Shown: positions 15,230-23,923, counted from the first letter of the stretch. The stretch is 64,000 bases of DNA from Marisediminicola sp040546025 (GCF_040546025.1 NZ_JBEPNA010000009.1:1-64000), one strand, 5' to 3'. Notes: generated by a model not told the origin, from the letters alone. Numbers and translations are program-made.

Positions 15230-15894
15230 CCGCCCCGGCGCCGGCATGGCCGCACCTGTACCGCGAGGGGTCACCCGATTCGCCGGTGCTGCTGATGCTT
15301 CATGGCACGGGAGGGAACGAGCATGACTTCGCCGCGTTCGCGGACTCACTCGACCCCTCGGCCGCGGTGCTCGCGCCGCGCGGGCCGGTGCAGGAGAACG
15401 GGATGCTGCGCTGGTTCCGCCGGTTCGCCGAAGGCCAGTTCGACGTCGACGACGTCGTGCGCCGGTCGGGCGAGCTCGCCGGGTTCATTGCCGAGGCTCG
15501 AGCCTCGTATGGGCTCGCCAGCCGCCGGCTCATCGCCGTCGGCTTCTCGAACGGCGCGAACATGGCACTCGCCACGACCCTGCTCCATCCGGAGTCCATC
15601 GACCGGGCCATCGCCTTCTCGGGCATGAATCCGCTCCCCGGCCGAGAGGTCCACACCGACCTCTCGGGGCGCAGCGTGCTCGTGGTGAGCGGCGACTCCG
15701 ATCCGATGGCGCCCCTTGACAGCGCGAAGCGTGTCGTCGCCGTCCTCGCCGAGCGCGGCGCCGAAGTGGACCACGTGGTGCGCGCCGGCGGCCACGGCAT
15801 CGGCGAGTCCGACCTGCGGGCGGCGCTGGACTGGCTCGCGGCACCCCGACATTCGGCCGTGCTGCCGCACAGCGTGCACCGGGCGCACTCATAG
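15226..15894 (+). CDS. Phospholipase/carboxylesterase-family hydrolase (MhqD-like)
   Basis: 222 aa alpha/beta hydrolase. The oxyanion motif is LMLHGTGGNEHDF, the nucleophile elbow GFSNGAN (serine about residue 108). The acid is D in VVSGDSDPMAPL, and the histidine is in RAGGHGIGESD. The length and order match the small esterase group containing MhqD. It is translationally coupled to the ring-cleaving dioxygenase (ATGA overlap at 15226), which implies a joint role in handling quinones or aromatics. Confidence 0.9.
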   Translation: MTAPAPAWPHLYREGSPDSPVLLMLHGTGGNEHDFAAFADSLDPSAAVLAPRGPVQENGMLRWFRRFAEGQFDVDDVVRRSGELAGFIAEARASYGLASRRLIAVGFSNGANMALATTLLHPESIDRAIAFSGMNPLPGREVHTDLSGRSVLVVSGDSDPMAPLDSAKRVVAVLAERGAEVDHVVRAGGHGIGESDLRAALDWLAAPRHSAVLPHSVHRAHS

Positions 15895-15927
15895 GTTTCT
15901 CCTAGCACACACGGGATAGTAGGAGGC

Positions 15928-16665
15928 GTGACCGACACTGCTCCCGCCAGAGTCCCCCTGCGCCGCGCCGACGGCTCGCCCGTGCGCGCGGTGGTCGTCG
16001 ACGATGAGGCATCCCTCACCGACCTGCTTGCGATGGCGCTGCGCTACGAGGGCTGGGATGTTCGCGCGGCATCCGGCGGCGCCGCCGCCATTGCCCTCAT
16101 TCGTGAGTTCGCGCCGGATGTCGTTGTGCTCGACGTCATGATGCCGGACATCGACGGCCTCAACGTGCTGCGCAGGCTCCGGGCCGACGGCCGCGACATG
16201 CCGATCCTGTTCCTCACCGCGAAGGACTCGCTCGACGACCGCATCCAGGGGCTCACCGCCGGTGGTGACGACTACGTCACCAAGCCCTTCAGCCTCGAGG
16301 AACTCGTCGCGAGGCTGCGCGGACTCATCCGCCGGTCCACCGTGCTCGCGCCCGACCTGACCGACCCGATTCTGCGGGTGGGCGACCTTTCCCTCGACGA
16401 GGAGAGCTACGAGGTGCAGCGGGGCGGCGAGGCGATCGAGCTCACCGCGACCGAGTTCGAACTGTTGCGCTTTCTCATGCGGAACCCCCGCCGGGTGATG
16501 AGCAAGACACAGATCCTCGACCGTGTCTGGAGCTACGACTTCGGCGGGCGGTCGAGCATCGTCGAGCTCTACATCTCCTACCTGCGCAAGAAGGTCGACG
16601 GCGATCGGGAGCCGATGATCCACACGGTCCGCGGCGTCGGCTACCTCATCAAGCCGGCGCGATGA
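15928..16665 (+). CDS. OmpR/PhoB-family response regulator
   Basis: 245 aa. The receiver domain has the acidic pair VVDDE, phosphoacceptor D69 in VVVLDVMMPDIDG, T and K in FLTAKDS and YVTKPFSLEEL. The C-terminal winged helix (ELTATEFELLRFLMRNPRRVMSKTQILDRVW, then VELYISYLRKKVD and HTVRGVGYLIKP) is of the OmpR class. The GTG start has AGGAGG immediately upstream. It overlaps the kinase gene by 4 bp (ATGA), forming a standard two-component operon of the TcrX/TcrY or MprA/MprB kind. The signal is unknown. Confidence 0.95.
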   Translation: MTDTAPARVPLRRADGSPVRAVVVDDEASLTDLLAMALRYEGWDVRAASGGAAAIALIREFAPDVVVLDVMMPDIDGLNVLRRLRADGRDMPILFLTAKDSLDDRIQGLTAGGDDYVTKPFSLEELVARLRGLIRRSTVLAPDLTDPILRVGDLSLDEESYEVQRGGEAIELTATEFELLRFLMRNPRRVMSKTQILDRVWSYDFGGRSSIVELYISYLRKKVDGDREPMIHTVRGVGYLIKPAR

Positions 16666-18131
16666 GGGGACACTCCGGGGCGCCCTGGTCGCTCCAACGC
16701 CGGCTCGTGGTCGGCATCATGCTGCTCCTCGCCCTCGTCAGCATCGTCGTCGGCGCCGTCAGCACCGCCGCGCTCGGTCAGGCCCTCACCGCGAGGGTCG
16801 ACGAGCAGCTGCGGTCCGCCGCGGACATTCTGCTCGGACCGACGGGTCCGGGACGCGGCGAGTACACGCCGTCGCCGCGGGATGCCCTCCGGCCGGGCGC
16901 CGTCGTGCTCGTCGAGTCGCGGGGGAGTGTCGTCGTCGCCGGCTACGTGGCGGATGACGGCACCGCCATGCCGCTGACCACTGCCCAGCGGGACGCGCTG
17001 CTCGGCGTCGATGGCGGGCGTCGAGCGTCGAGCGTCGAGCTCGGCGAGCTCGGCGAATACCGGGTGCTCGCCGAGACTACGCGTGCCGACGAGCGCCTCG
17101 TGGTCGGCCTGCCGCTTGCGGAATCCCGGGCGACGACCCTGCAGCTGCTGCTCATCATCGTGCTCGTCACGGCGGCAGCGCTCGCCGCAACGGCCGTGAT
17201 CGGCTCCGCGGTAGTCAGACTGGCGCTGCGCCCCCTCGGCCGTGTGGCCGGCACGGCGGCCCGGGTGTCGGAACTTCCTCTCGCGAAAGGCGAGGTCGCG
17301 CTCGTGGAGCGGGTGCCGGATGCCGATACCGACACGAGAACGGAGGTGGGGCGGCTGGGGGCCGCGATCAACCGGATGCTCGACCATGTGGCATCCGCCC
17401 TGCTCGCCCGGCAGGAGAGCGAGGGGAAGGTGCGCCGGTTCGTCGCCGACGCGAGCCACGAGCTGCGCACCCCGCTGACCTCGATCCGCGGCTACGCCGA
17501 GCTCACCCGGCGGGGCGGCCACGAGCTGCCCCCCGACGTCGCGAAGTCGATGGAGCGCATCGAATCCGAGGCGATCCGCATGACCTCCCTCGTCGAGGAC
17601 CTCCTGCTGCTTGCCCGACTCGATGAGGGTCGCGACCTCGAGACCGGGTCGGTCGACCTGTCGGGCATCCTGCTCGATACCGTGAGTGACGCGCACGCCG
17701 CCGCCCCGGACCATGCTTTCGCGCTCGACCTGCCCGAGGTGCCCGTGATTGTCAACGGCGACGATTCGCGCCTGCGCCAGGTCGTCGCGAACCTGCTCGC
17801 CAATGCGCGCGTGCACACCCCGGCCGGCACCGCGATCACGATCGGCCTCGAGGTGCGCGACAGGGCCATCCTGACGGTCGCCGACAACGGCCCGGGAATA
17901 CCCGCGGAGCGGCAGGCATCACTGTTCGAACGCTTCACGAGGGGCGACGAATCGCGGTCGCGGGCGGCCGGAAGCACGGGTCTCGGCCTTGCGATCGTGA
18001 GGGCCGTGATTGAGGGCCACAGCGGAACGGTGTCGGTCGACTCCGTTCCCGGCCGCACCGTCTTCACGGTCGAGCTGCCCCTCGCGTTTCGGCCGGTCCC
18101 GGCTCGCACTCGGCAGGACGGGGCAGAATGA
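16662..18131 (+). CDS. Sensor histidine kinase
   Basis: 489 aa. It has an N-terminal membrane segment (LVVGIMLLLALVSIVVGAVSTAAL), an extracytoplasmic sensor of about 130 residues and a second span (LLLIIVLVTAAALAATAVIGSA). A HAMP linker follows, then the HisKA motif FVADASHELRTPLTSIRGYAE with phospho-acceptor H266, and an HATPase domain with NLLANARVHTP, DNGPGIP and STGLGLAIVRAVIEGH. It phosphorylates the upstream regulator. The sensor domain is alanine/arginine-rich with no recognised ligand motif. Confidence 0.95.
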   Translation: MRGHSGAPWSLQRRLVVGIMLLLALVSIVVGAVSTAALGQALTARVDEQLRSAADILLGPTGPGRGEYTPSPRDALRPGAVVLVESRGSVVVAGYVADDGTAMPLTTAQRDALLGVDGGRRASSVELGELGEYRVLAETTRADERLVVGLPLAESRATTLQLLLIIVLVTAAALAATAVIGSAVVRLALRPLGRVAGTAARVSELPLAKGEVALVERVPDADTDTRTEVGRLGAAINRMLDHVASALLARQESEGKVRRFVADASHELRTPLTSIRGYAELTRRGGHELPPDVAKSMERIESEAIRMTSLVEDLLLLARLDEGRDLETGSVDLSGILLDTVSDAHAAAPDHAFALDLPEVPVIVNGDDSRLRQVVANLLANARVHTPAGTAITIGLEVRDRAILTVADNGPGIPAERQASLFERFTRGDESRSRAAGSTGLGLAIVRAVIEGHSGTVSVDSVPGRTVFTVELPLAFRPVPARTRQDGAE

Positions 18132-18168
18132 CACCGGCGGCACGGGTCGTCAGGAAGCGGGCACGGCG

Positions 18169-18825
18169 ATGGACTCACTCACCCGGCACACCGACTACGG
18201 ATCGACGAGCCTGACCGAAGCGGACGTCGACCCGGATCCGCTCGTCGAGTTCGCCGCCTGGCTGGCGCGGGCCGAGGGGGCCGGCGTCTACGAGCCCAAT
18301 GCGATGGTGGTCGGCACCGTCGACGCCGACGGGCGGCCGAGCAGCCGCACGGTGCTGCTCAAGGGGCTGGATGCCGAGGGCTTCGAATTCGTCACCAACT
18401 ACGAGTCCCGCAAGGGACGCTCGCTCGCCGCGAATGCCGCGGTCTCGCTTCTGTTTCCCTGGTACTCGCTCAACCGGCAGGTCTGCGTGCTCGGCACCGC
18501 CGCACCCACCTCGGCCGCGGTGAGCGACGCCTATTTCGCCCGGCGCCCCCGCGGCGCGCGGATCGCCGCCCTCGCGAGCGAGCAGTCCCGCCCGATCGCC
18601 TCGCGCGACGAGCTCGAGCGCCGGGTGCGGGAGCTCGAGGAGCGCTTTCCCGAGGGGACAGAGATTCCCCGGCCGGAGCACTGGGGCGGAGTACGCGTGG
18701 TGCCGCGCGAGATCGAGTTCTGGCAGGGCCGCACGTCGCGGCTGCATGACCGCATCCGGTTCACGGCGACGAGCGAGCCGGGTGCCGGCGCACGAGGCTG
18801 GACGCGCGAGCGCCTGCAGCCGTAG
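18169..18825 (+). CDS. pdxH: Pyridoxamine 5'-phosphate oxidase
   Basis: 218 aa, FMN-dependent, oxidises PNP/PMP to pyridoxal phosphate. Family motifs are PNAMVVGTVDADGRPSSRTVLLKGLDAEGFEFVTNYESRKGR, then LLFPWYSLNRQVCVLG, and the C-terminal PRPEHWGGVRVVPREIEFWQGRTSRLHDRIRF and W-x-R-x-R-L ending. The ATG 18169 follows GGAAGCGGG. It begins 37 bp after the kinase gene, so read-through is possible. Confidence 0.95.
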   Translation: MDSLTRHTDYGSTSLTEADVDPDPLVEFAAWLARAEGAGVYEPNAMVVGTVDADGRPSSRTVLLKGLDAEGFEFVTNYESRKGRSLAANAAVSLLFPWYSLNRQVCVLGTAAPTSAAVSDAYFARRPRGARIAALASEQSRPIASRDELERRVRELEERFPEGTEIPRPEHWGGVRVVPREIEFWQGRTSRLHDRIRFTATSEPGAGARGWTRERLQP

Positions 18826-18887
18826 TCGCCCGGTACCCGCACGGGTGGGAGGATGGAACCTTGCAGTCAGCCACCAAAGGAGCCCGA

Positions 18888-19733
18888 ATGAGGATCGCCG
18901 TCACCGGATCGGCCGGAAAACTGGGGAGCGTTGTCGTCTCGGAGCTGCGTGCCGCGGGACACGCCGTGTGCGAGCTCGACCTCGCCGGCCCGCGTAGCGA
19001 GACGTTCACGCGCGTCGACTTCACCGACTACGGACAGACCGTCGACGCCTTCTTCGGCATCGACAGCAGGCACTCGGGCCTGGACGCGGTCGTGCACCTC
19101 GCGGCGGCGCCGGCCGGCGGCATCCTGCCCGATTCCGCGACCTTCCACAACAACATGCTCGCGACCTACAACGTCTTCCAGGCGGCCCGTCGAGCGGGCG
19201 TGACGACGATCGTCTACGCCTCGAGCGAGACGCTGCTGGGCATCCCCTTCGACGCGCCGCCGCCGTACATCCCGGTCGACGAGGAGTACGAGTCGCGACC
19301 CGAGAGCACCTACGCGGTCACCAAGCACCTCGAGGAGGAGCTCGCCCAGAAGCTCGTGCGCTGGGATCCCGAGTTGAGTATCACCGCGCTGCGGTTCTCC
19401 AACGTGATGCACGTCGAGGACTACGCCGCGTTCGGTTCCTACGACGCGGACGCGCTCGCCCGCAAGTGGAACCTGTGGGGGTACATCGACGCCCGCGACG
19501 GAGCGCAGGCCGTGCTCAAGGCGCTCGAGAAGAACATTCCGGGTTTCGCTGCCTACATCATCGCCAACGCCGACACGGTCATGACCCGGTCGAGCGCCGA
19601 ACTCGCGGCCGAGGTCTTCCCCGGCGTGCCGGTTACAAAGGAGCTCGTCGAGAACGAGACGATGCTCTCGATCGAGAAGGCCCGCCGGGTACTGGGCTAC
19701 GAGCCGAATCACTCCTGGCGCAACCACGTCTGA
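18888..19733 (+). CDS. NAD-dependent epimerase/dehydratase-family protein
   Basis: 281 aa extended SDR. It has a Rossmann motif MRIAVTGSAGKLGSVV, VHLAAAPAGG, YASSETLLG, and the catalytic YAVTK (Y and K); the C-terminal W-R motif is present. The closest recognised group is sugar-nucleotide epimerases and uronate dehydrogenases; the substrate is not determinable. AAAGGAG lies 8 nt before the ATG at 18888, which decides the start over an upstream ATG in frame. It precedes the rplJ leader, with its own transcript probable. Confidence 0.85.
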   Translation: MRIAVTGSAGKLGSVVVSELRAAGHAVCELDLAGPRSETFTRVDFTDYGQTVDAFFGIDSRHSGLDAVVHLAAAPAGGILPDSATFHNNMLATYNVFQAARRAGVTTIVYASSETLLGIPFDAPPPYIPVDEEYESRPESTYAVTKHLEEELAQKLVRWDPELSITALRFSNVMHVEDYAAFGSYDADALARKWNLWGYIDARDGAQAVLKALEKNIPGFAAYIIANADTVMTRSSAELAAEVFPGVPVTKELVENETMLSIEKARRVLGYEPNHSWRNHV

Positions 19734-19751
19734 CGTGGGGGCGAGCCCGGT

Positions 19752-19780
19752 TTGCCGATCGGACCCGCATCCCCTAGTCT
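19752..19780 (+). promoter_or_regulatory. Promoter of rplJL
   Basis: TTGCCG (19752-19757), 17 bp, TAGTCT (19775-19780), directly before the L10 leader. Confidence 0.6.
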
Positions 19781-19786
19781 TAGCGA

Positions 19787-19926
19787 AGCCAAAGACCGCA
19801 GGTTGTCGGCGTTCCCATCACCGGGTGCCCGATCGAAGATTCGTTCAGCGAATGCCAGCGCAGGTGTGTGTAGAAGTCTCCCCCAGGGTTTCAGCTCCGT
19901 GCGCTTGCGCCGGAGCTTTTTTCATG
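19787..19926 (+). ncRNA. Ribosomal protein L10 leader with terminator-like hairpin
   Basis: The 200-nt untranslated region before rplJ is structured. AGCTCCG (19893-19899) pairs with CGGAGCT (19911-19917) and is followed by six Ts, an intrinsic-terminator form placed about 60 nt before the rplJ ATG. This is the layout of the L10 leader family, in which L10(L12)4 binds its own leader to repress the operon. Presence of the terminator suggests control by attenuation. Boundaries are approximate. Confidence 0.7.
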
Positions 19927-19986
19927 AGCCGAGCCTGTTGATTCACTGCCCCGGTCGCGGCGCAAACAATCAATCAAAGGAGTGCC

Positions 19987-20502
19987 ATGGCGAACAAGGA
20001 AGCTTCAGTCGCCGAGCTCACGGAGAAGTTCCGTAGCTCGAACGCTGTCCTGCTCACCGAGTATCGCGGACTCACCGTCGCCCAGCTGAAAACGCTGCGG
20101 ACGTCGATCAGTGAGCACGCAACATACGCCGTGGTGAAGAACACGCTGACCAAGATCGCGGCCAACAACGCGGGTATCTCGTCATTCGACGATGAGCTCG
20201 CCGGGCCGTCCGCGATCGCATTCGTGCACGGCGACACTGTCGCCGTCGCGAAGGCTCTGCGTGACTTTGCCAAGGCAAACCCGCTGCTGGTCGTCAAGAA
20301 CGGTTACTTCGACGGTAACGCTCTTACCCCGGCAGAGGTCATGAAGCTCGCCGACCTCGAAAGCCGGGAGGTGTTGCTGGGCAAGCTGGCCGGCGCCTTC
20401 AAGCAGTCGCTGTTCGGTGCGGCCTACCTGTTCAACGCACCGCTGTCGAAGGCCGTTCGCACGGTCGACGCGCTGCGTGAAAAGCAGGAGTCCGCGAGCT
20501 AA
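19987..20502 (+). CDS. rplJ: 50S ribosomal protein L10
   Basis: 171 aa. The N-terminal rRNA-binding half has VAELTEKFRSSNAVLLTEYRGLTVAQLKTLR and VVKNTLTKIAA. FVHGDTVAVAKALRDFAK follows, and the C-terminal helix recruits L7/L12 dimers. It is the scaffold of the GTPase stalk. AAAGGAG precedes the ATG. It forms a two-gene operon with rplL. Confidence 0.98.
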   Translation: MANKEASVAELTEKFRSSNAVLLTEYRGLTVAQLKTLRTSISEHATYAVVKNTLTKIAANNAGISSFDDELAGPSAIAFVHGDTVAVAKALRDFAKANPLLVVKNGYFDGNALTPAEVMKLADLESREVLLGKLAGAFKQSLFGAAYLFNAPLSKAVRTVDALREKQESAS

Positions 20503-20565
20503 TAACCCCCCCGCGGGTTCGGCCACGCGGCCACAACGATCACAGAACCAATTAGGAGAATAATC

Positions 20566-20946
20566 ATGGCAAAGCTTTCAAATGACGAGCTCATCGAAGC
20601 ATTCAAGGAGCTCACGCTCATCGAGCTGAGCGACTTCGTCAAGAAGTTCGAAGAGGTCTTCGAGGTCACCGCTGCGGCTCCCGTCGCCGCTGCTGCCGTC
20701 GGCGGCGCCGCGCCCGTGGAAGAGGTCGAAGAGAAGGACTCCTTCGACGTCGTCCTCGAGTCCGTCGGTGACAAGAAGATCCAGGTCATCAAGGAGGTTC
20801 GCGCGCTCACCAGCCTTGGACTCGGCGAGGCGAAGGCCGTCGTCGATGGCGCCCCCGGCGTCGTCCTCGAAGGTGCGAACAAGGAGACCGCCGAGAAGGC
20901 GAAGGCTCAGCTCGAAGCAGCTGGCGCCACCGTCGTCCTCAAGTAA
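20566..20946 (+). CDS. rplL: 50S ribosomal protein L7/L12
   Basis: 126 aa: an N-terminal dimerisation helix (LIEAFKELTLIELSDFVKKFEEVF), an alanine/glycine hinge, and the C-terminal domain (DSFDVVLESVGDKKIQVIKEVRALTSLGLGEAKAVVDGAP..KAQLEAAGATVVLK). It contacts elongation factors. The ribosome binding site is AGGAG. A terminator follows at 20974. Confidence 0.98.
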   Translation: MAKLSNDELIEAFKELTLIELSDFVKKFEEVFEVTAAAPVAAAAVGGAAPVEEVEEKDSFDVVLESVGDKKIQVIKEVRALTSLGLGEAKAVVDGAPGVVLEGANKETAEKAKAQLEAAGATVVLK

Positions 20947-20973
20947 TAACTGCCGCACACGCGGTGCACCTCG

Positions 20974-21007
20974 AATAAGCCCTCGGCCTCTGGCCGGGGG
21001 CTTATTT
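20974..21007 (+). terminator. Terminator after rplL
   Basis: AATAAGCCC-(T)-CGGCC, a TCT loop and GGCCG-GGGGCTTATTT form a long hairpin ending in T's, 28 bp after the rplL stop. Confidence 0.9.
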
Positions 21008-21227
21008 GCGTCTCGGCGAGTCGGTGGACGGCGCGACGTTTGTCCACCATAATGAGGACACCCAACAGAGATTCGGCGGGTGAATACCGGTCGGCACTGC
21101 CCGATTGTGTCCCCGTGCGTGTCTAGACAGCCTTACCCTCTGCCTAGCCACTCGGCTCTCTCGCGCCACATCGGGACGCGGCGGGTGCTTCGATCCCGGA
21201 GGCACCCGCCCACCCGCCTGAGGCGTT
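21008..21227. other. Intergenic with an orphan promoter-like site
   Basis: No ORF is convincing. TGTCC-N10-GGACA (21041-21060) is an inverted repeat that contains CATAAT (21048-21053); TGGACG (21025-21030) sits 17 bp upstream, so this looks like a rightward promoter with no gene ahead. A hairpin GCGGGTGC/GCACCCGC at about 21181-21209 may terminate the leftward LacI transcript or end a small RNA. TGTCTAGACA (21120-21129) is a further 10-bp palindrome. Confidence 0.35.
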
Positions 21228-22247
21228 CTAGCCTGCGTGAGGTGGCGCCGTGGTGCTGCGCCGGGCCACGAAGACGAGGGGCACGACGACGCGCTCGATG
21301 GCGGCCGGCTCACCGGACGTCGAGAGTTCGCGCATCACCAACTCGACCGCGCGGGCTCCCTGCCGGCACGGCTCTTGGCGCAACGTGGTCAGACCGAACA
21401 TTTCTGCGAGGTCGTGGTCGTCGATGCCGATCACCGAGAGTTGCCTTGGCACGTCGAGGCCGAGCTCGCGGGCGGCAACGATGACCCCGATCGCGATCTC
21501 GTCGCATCCGGCCATGATCGCCGTGGGGCGCAGGCGCGGGTCGGAGAGCAGCTGTCGGGCCACCTCGTAGCCCCCTGCGATCGAGAATGGAACCGCGCGG
21601 AAGTCATCGCCCCGCTCGATTCCCGCCTCGTCGAGCGCGAGTCGGAATCCGGTCAGCCGCTGGGCGTGCACTCGGAAGTCCATCTGCTCGAACTGATCGC
21701 CACCAAGGTGCATGATGCGTCGGTGACCCAGACTGATGAGGTGCTCGGTCGCCAACCGGGCCGCTTCGACGTCGTCGATGCTGAGCGTGGACATCCCGTC
21801 GATGGGGCCGCCGAGGCCGACAATCGGCTTGCCGAGCGAGCGCAGCAGACCGATCTCCGACGGGGCGAGCTCGATCCCGATGGCGATCACCGCATCCACG
21901 CGCTTGCGCACCAGGAAGTAGTCGAACACGCGACGGCGCTGCTCCGGATCGCTGCTGAGGCGGTACAGGGTGAGGTCGTAGCCCGCATGGATGAGCGTCG
22001 ACTCGATTCCCTCGAGCACCTCCGCGAAGAACCACCGGTTGATGAAAGGGATCACCACGCCCACATTGCGGGTCTGGCCCGTCACGAGGCTCGCCGCGTT
22101 CGAGGAGACGACGTAGCCGATCGCCGCGGCCGCCCGCTCCACCCGCTCCCTGGTGGGGAGGGCGACATAGCCGGCGCCGCTCAGGGCCCTGGATGCGGTG
22201 GACTTCGACACTCCCGCCATGCGGGCGACATCTGCAAGCGCGCTCAC
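21228..22247 (-). CDS. LacI-family transcriptional repressor (likely for the adjacent importer)
   Basis: 339 aa. The N-terminal helix-turn-helix and hinge are SALADVARMAGVSKSTASRALSGAGYVALPTRERVERAAAAIGYVVSSNAASL. The ligand domain has VGVVIPFINRWFFAEVLEGIE, HLISLGHRRIMHLGG and SVIGIDDHDLAEMFGLTTLRQ. The start was set at the second of two close GTG codons (22247), because GGAGGG lies 7 nt before it. It is divergent from the importer SBP gene. Two operator-like palindromes (22306 and 22453) lie between them, so autoregulation and repression of the importer are expected. Confidence 0.9.
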   Translation of the reverse strand: MSALADVARMAGVSKSTASRALSGAGYVALPTRERVERAAAAIGYVVSSNAASLVTGQTRNVGVVIPFINRWFFAEVLEGIESTLIHAGYDLTLYRLSSDPEQRRRVFDYFLVRKRVDAVIAIGIELAPSEIGLLRSLGKPIVGLGGPIDGMSTLSIDDVEAARLATEHLISLGHRRIMHLGGDQFEQMDFRVHAQRLTGFRLALDEAGIERGDDFRAVPFSIAGGYEVARQLLSDPRLRPTAIMAGCDEIAIGVIVAARELGLDVPRQLSVIGIDDHDLAEMFGLTTLRQEPCRQGARAVELVMRELSTSGEPAAIERVVVPLVFVARRSTTAPPHAG

Positions 22248-22305
22248 CTCCACTCCCTCCGTTGGGTTAGGCCTGGCTCGCATCATAACCGGGATTCGCC
22301 CGGTG

Positions 22306-22319
22306 TGGAATCGGTTCCA
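22306..22319. promoter_or_regulatory. LacI-type operator, regulator side
   Basis: TGGAATCGGTTCCA has arms TGGAA and TTCCA around TCGG. It matches the palindrome at 22453 in 11 of its 12 central bases (GGAAYCGGTTCC) and lies 59 bp before the regulator start. Confidence 0.65.
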
Positions 22320-22452
22320 GATTTTCGCGTTCAACCCCGGTTGAGTCTGCTTTCAAAACTCTCTCAGCCACCTTCCAGCCGTGCCCCAATCGTTAGATTC
22401 CGTTGTGGAACTGTTGTTGCGCCGCGGCGTGGGGTGCCATAGCGTCGATTCT

Positions 22453-22464
22453 GGAACCGGTTCC
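22453..22464. promoter_or_regulatory. LacI-type operator, importer side
   Basis: GGAACCGGTTCC is a perfect 12-bp palindrome, 107 bp before the substrate-binding protein gene and just downstream of a TAGCGT box (22440-22445). A repressor bound here would block transcription of the importer. Confidence 0.7.
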
Positions 22465-22570
22465 CTACCCTTTGCCGCAGCGCCGAGACGTCACATCCGT
22501 TCCACACGCAGGCACCAACCCCGCGTCCTCTCCTTCTGAGACGCGGCCGACCTCAACGAGGAGGAATTAC

Positions 22571-23923
22571 ATGAGCTCAACCTTGCACCGCCGCTTGCTC
22601 TTGCCAATCGCCGCCGCCGGAGTACTGGGCCTCGTGCTCGCCGGCTGCACCGGAACAGACGGCGGCGGCCCGGCCGCCTCCGACGCCGACTGCGGGCCCT
22701 ACGAGGACTACGGAACATTCGAGGGTGAGTCGGTCGAGGTCTACGCGACCATCGTCGACGTCGAAGCCGACCAGATGGTGCAGAGCTGGGAGGACTTCGA
22801 GTCCTGCACCGGCATCACCATCGACTATGTGGGCACACAGGAGGCTGAGACTCAGATCAACGTGCGTGCCGCTGCCGGCGACGCTCCCGACCTGATGATC
22901 ATCCCGCAGCCTGGTCTGCTCCAGCGACTCATCAACGATGGCTACGTGCTGCCCGCACCCGAGTCCGTCGAGGCCAACGTCGACGAGTTCTGGTCCGAGG
23001 ACTGGAAGGGCTACGGAACCGTCGATGACACGTTCTACGCCGCTCCACTGATGGCGAGCGTCAAGGGCTGGATCTGGTACTCGCCGTCGGACTTCGAAGC
23101 CAAGGGCTATGAAGTTCCGGAGACGTGGGACGAGATGATGGACCTCACGGCGACCATGGCCGAGGAGAGCACCGCGACCTACCGCCCCTGGTGTGTCGGC
23201 TTCGGCTCGGGCGACGCCACCGGATGGCCGGGAACCGACTGGATCGAAGACGTGGTTCTTCGCGAATCCGGCCCCGAGGTCTACAACGAGTGGGTCGCGG
23301 GCGAGGTCAAGTTCTCCGACCCCGAGATCACGAGCGCGTTCGACCGTGTCGGCGAGATCCTGCTCAACGAGGACTACGTGAACGGCGGATTCGGTGGGGT
23401 CAACTCCATCGTGTCGACCACCTTCAACGACGCCGCGCTGCCGATCCTCGACGGTAACTGCTCGATGCACCACCAGGCCTCGTTCTACGAAGCACAGTGG
23501 CCTGAGGGCACGACCGTTGCCCCGGATGGCGACATCTGGGCGTTCATCACCCCGAAGATCGACGAGGGCGCGGGTGACTCGGTCACCGGTGGTGGCGAGT
23601 TCGTCGCCGCATTCAGCGACTCCGAGGCTGTTCAGGCCGTTCAGACGTACCTCTCCTCCGACACCTGGGCGAACAACCGCGTCGAACTCGGCGGAGTGAT
23701 CAGCGCCAACAAGGGACTCGACCCGGAGCTTGCCGGATCGGAACTCGGCAAGGCGTCGATTGAGATCCTGCAGGGCGAAGACACCACGTTCGCGTTCGAC
23801 GGATCCGACCTCATGCCGGCCGCCGTCGGAACGAGCTCGTTCTGGACCGGCATGGTCGACTGGGTCTCCGGAACTCGGAGCACCGAAGAGGTCCTGACGT
23901 TCATCGACAGCACCTACCCGTAA
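22571..23923 (+). CDS. Sugar ABC transporter substrate-binding lipoprotein (alpha-glucoside type)
   Basis: 450 aa. A lipoprotein signal with lipobox LVLAGC, lipidated C26, is followed by a G/S-rich linker and a family-1 solute-binding domain: GESVEVYATIVDVEADQMVQSWEDFESCTGI, then EAETQINVRAAAGDAPDLMIIPQPGLLQRL. The domain length and the co-encoded permeases point to the AglE group (alpha-glucosides such as sucrose, maltose or trehalose). The start is the ATG after GAGGAGGAATT. It is the first gene of a three-gene importer operon controlled by the divergent LacI protein. No ATPase gene is in the operon. Confidence 0.88.
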   Translation: MSSTLHRRLLLPIAAAGVLGLVLAGCTGTDGGGPAASDADCGPYEDYGTFEGESVEVYATIVDVEADQMVQSWEDFESCTGITIDYVGTQEAETQINVRAAAGDAPDLMIIPQPGLLQRLINDGYVLPAPESVEANVDEFWSEDWKGYGTVDDTFYAAPLMASVKGWIWYSPSDFEAKGYEVPETWDEMMDLTATMAEESTATYRPWCVGFGSGDATGWPGTDWIEDVVLRESGPEVYNEWVAGEVKFSDPEITSAFDRVGEILLNEDYVNGGFGGVNSIVSTTFNDAALPILDGNCSMHHQASFYEAQWPEGTTVAPDGDIWAFITPKIDEGAGDSVTGGGEFVAAFSDSEAVQAVQTYLSSDTWANNRVELGGVISANKGLDPELAGSELGKASIEILQGEDTTFAFDGSDLMPAAVGTSSFWTGMVDWVSGTRSTEEVLTFIDSTYP

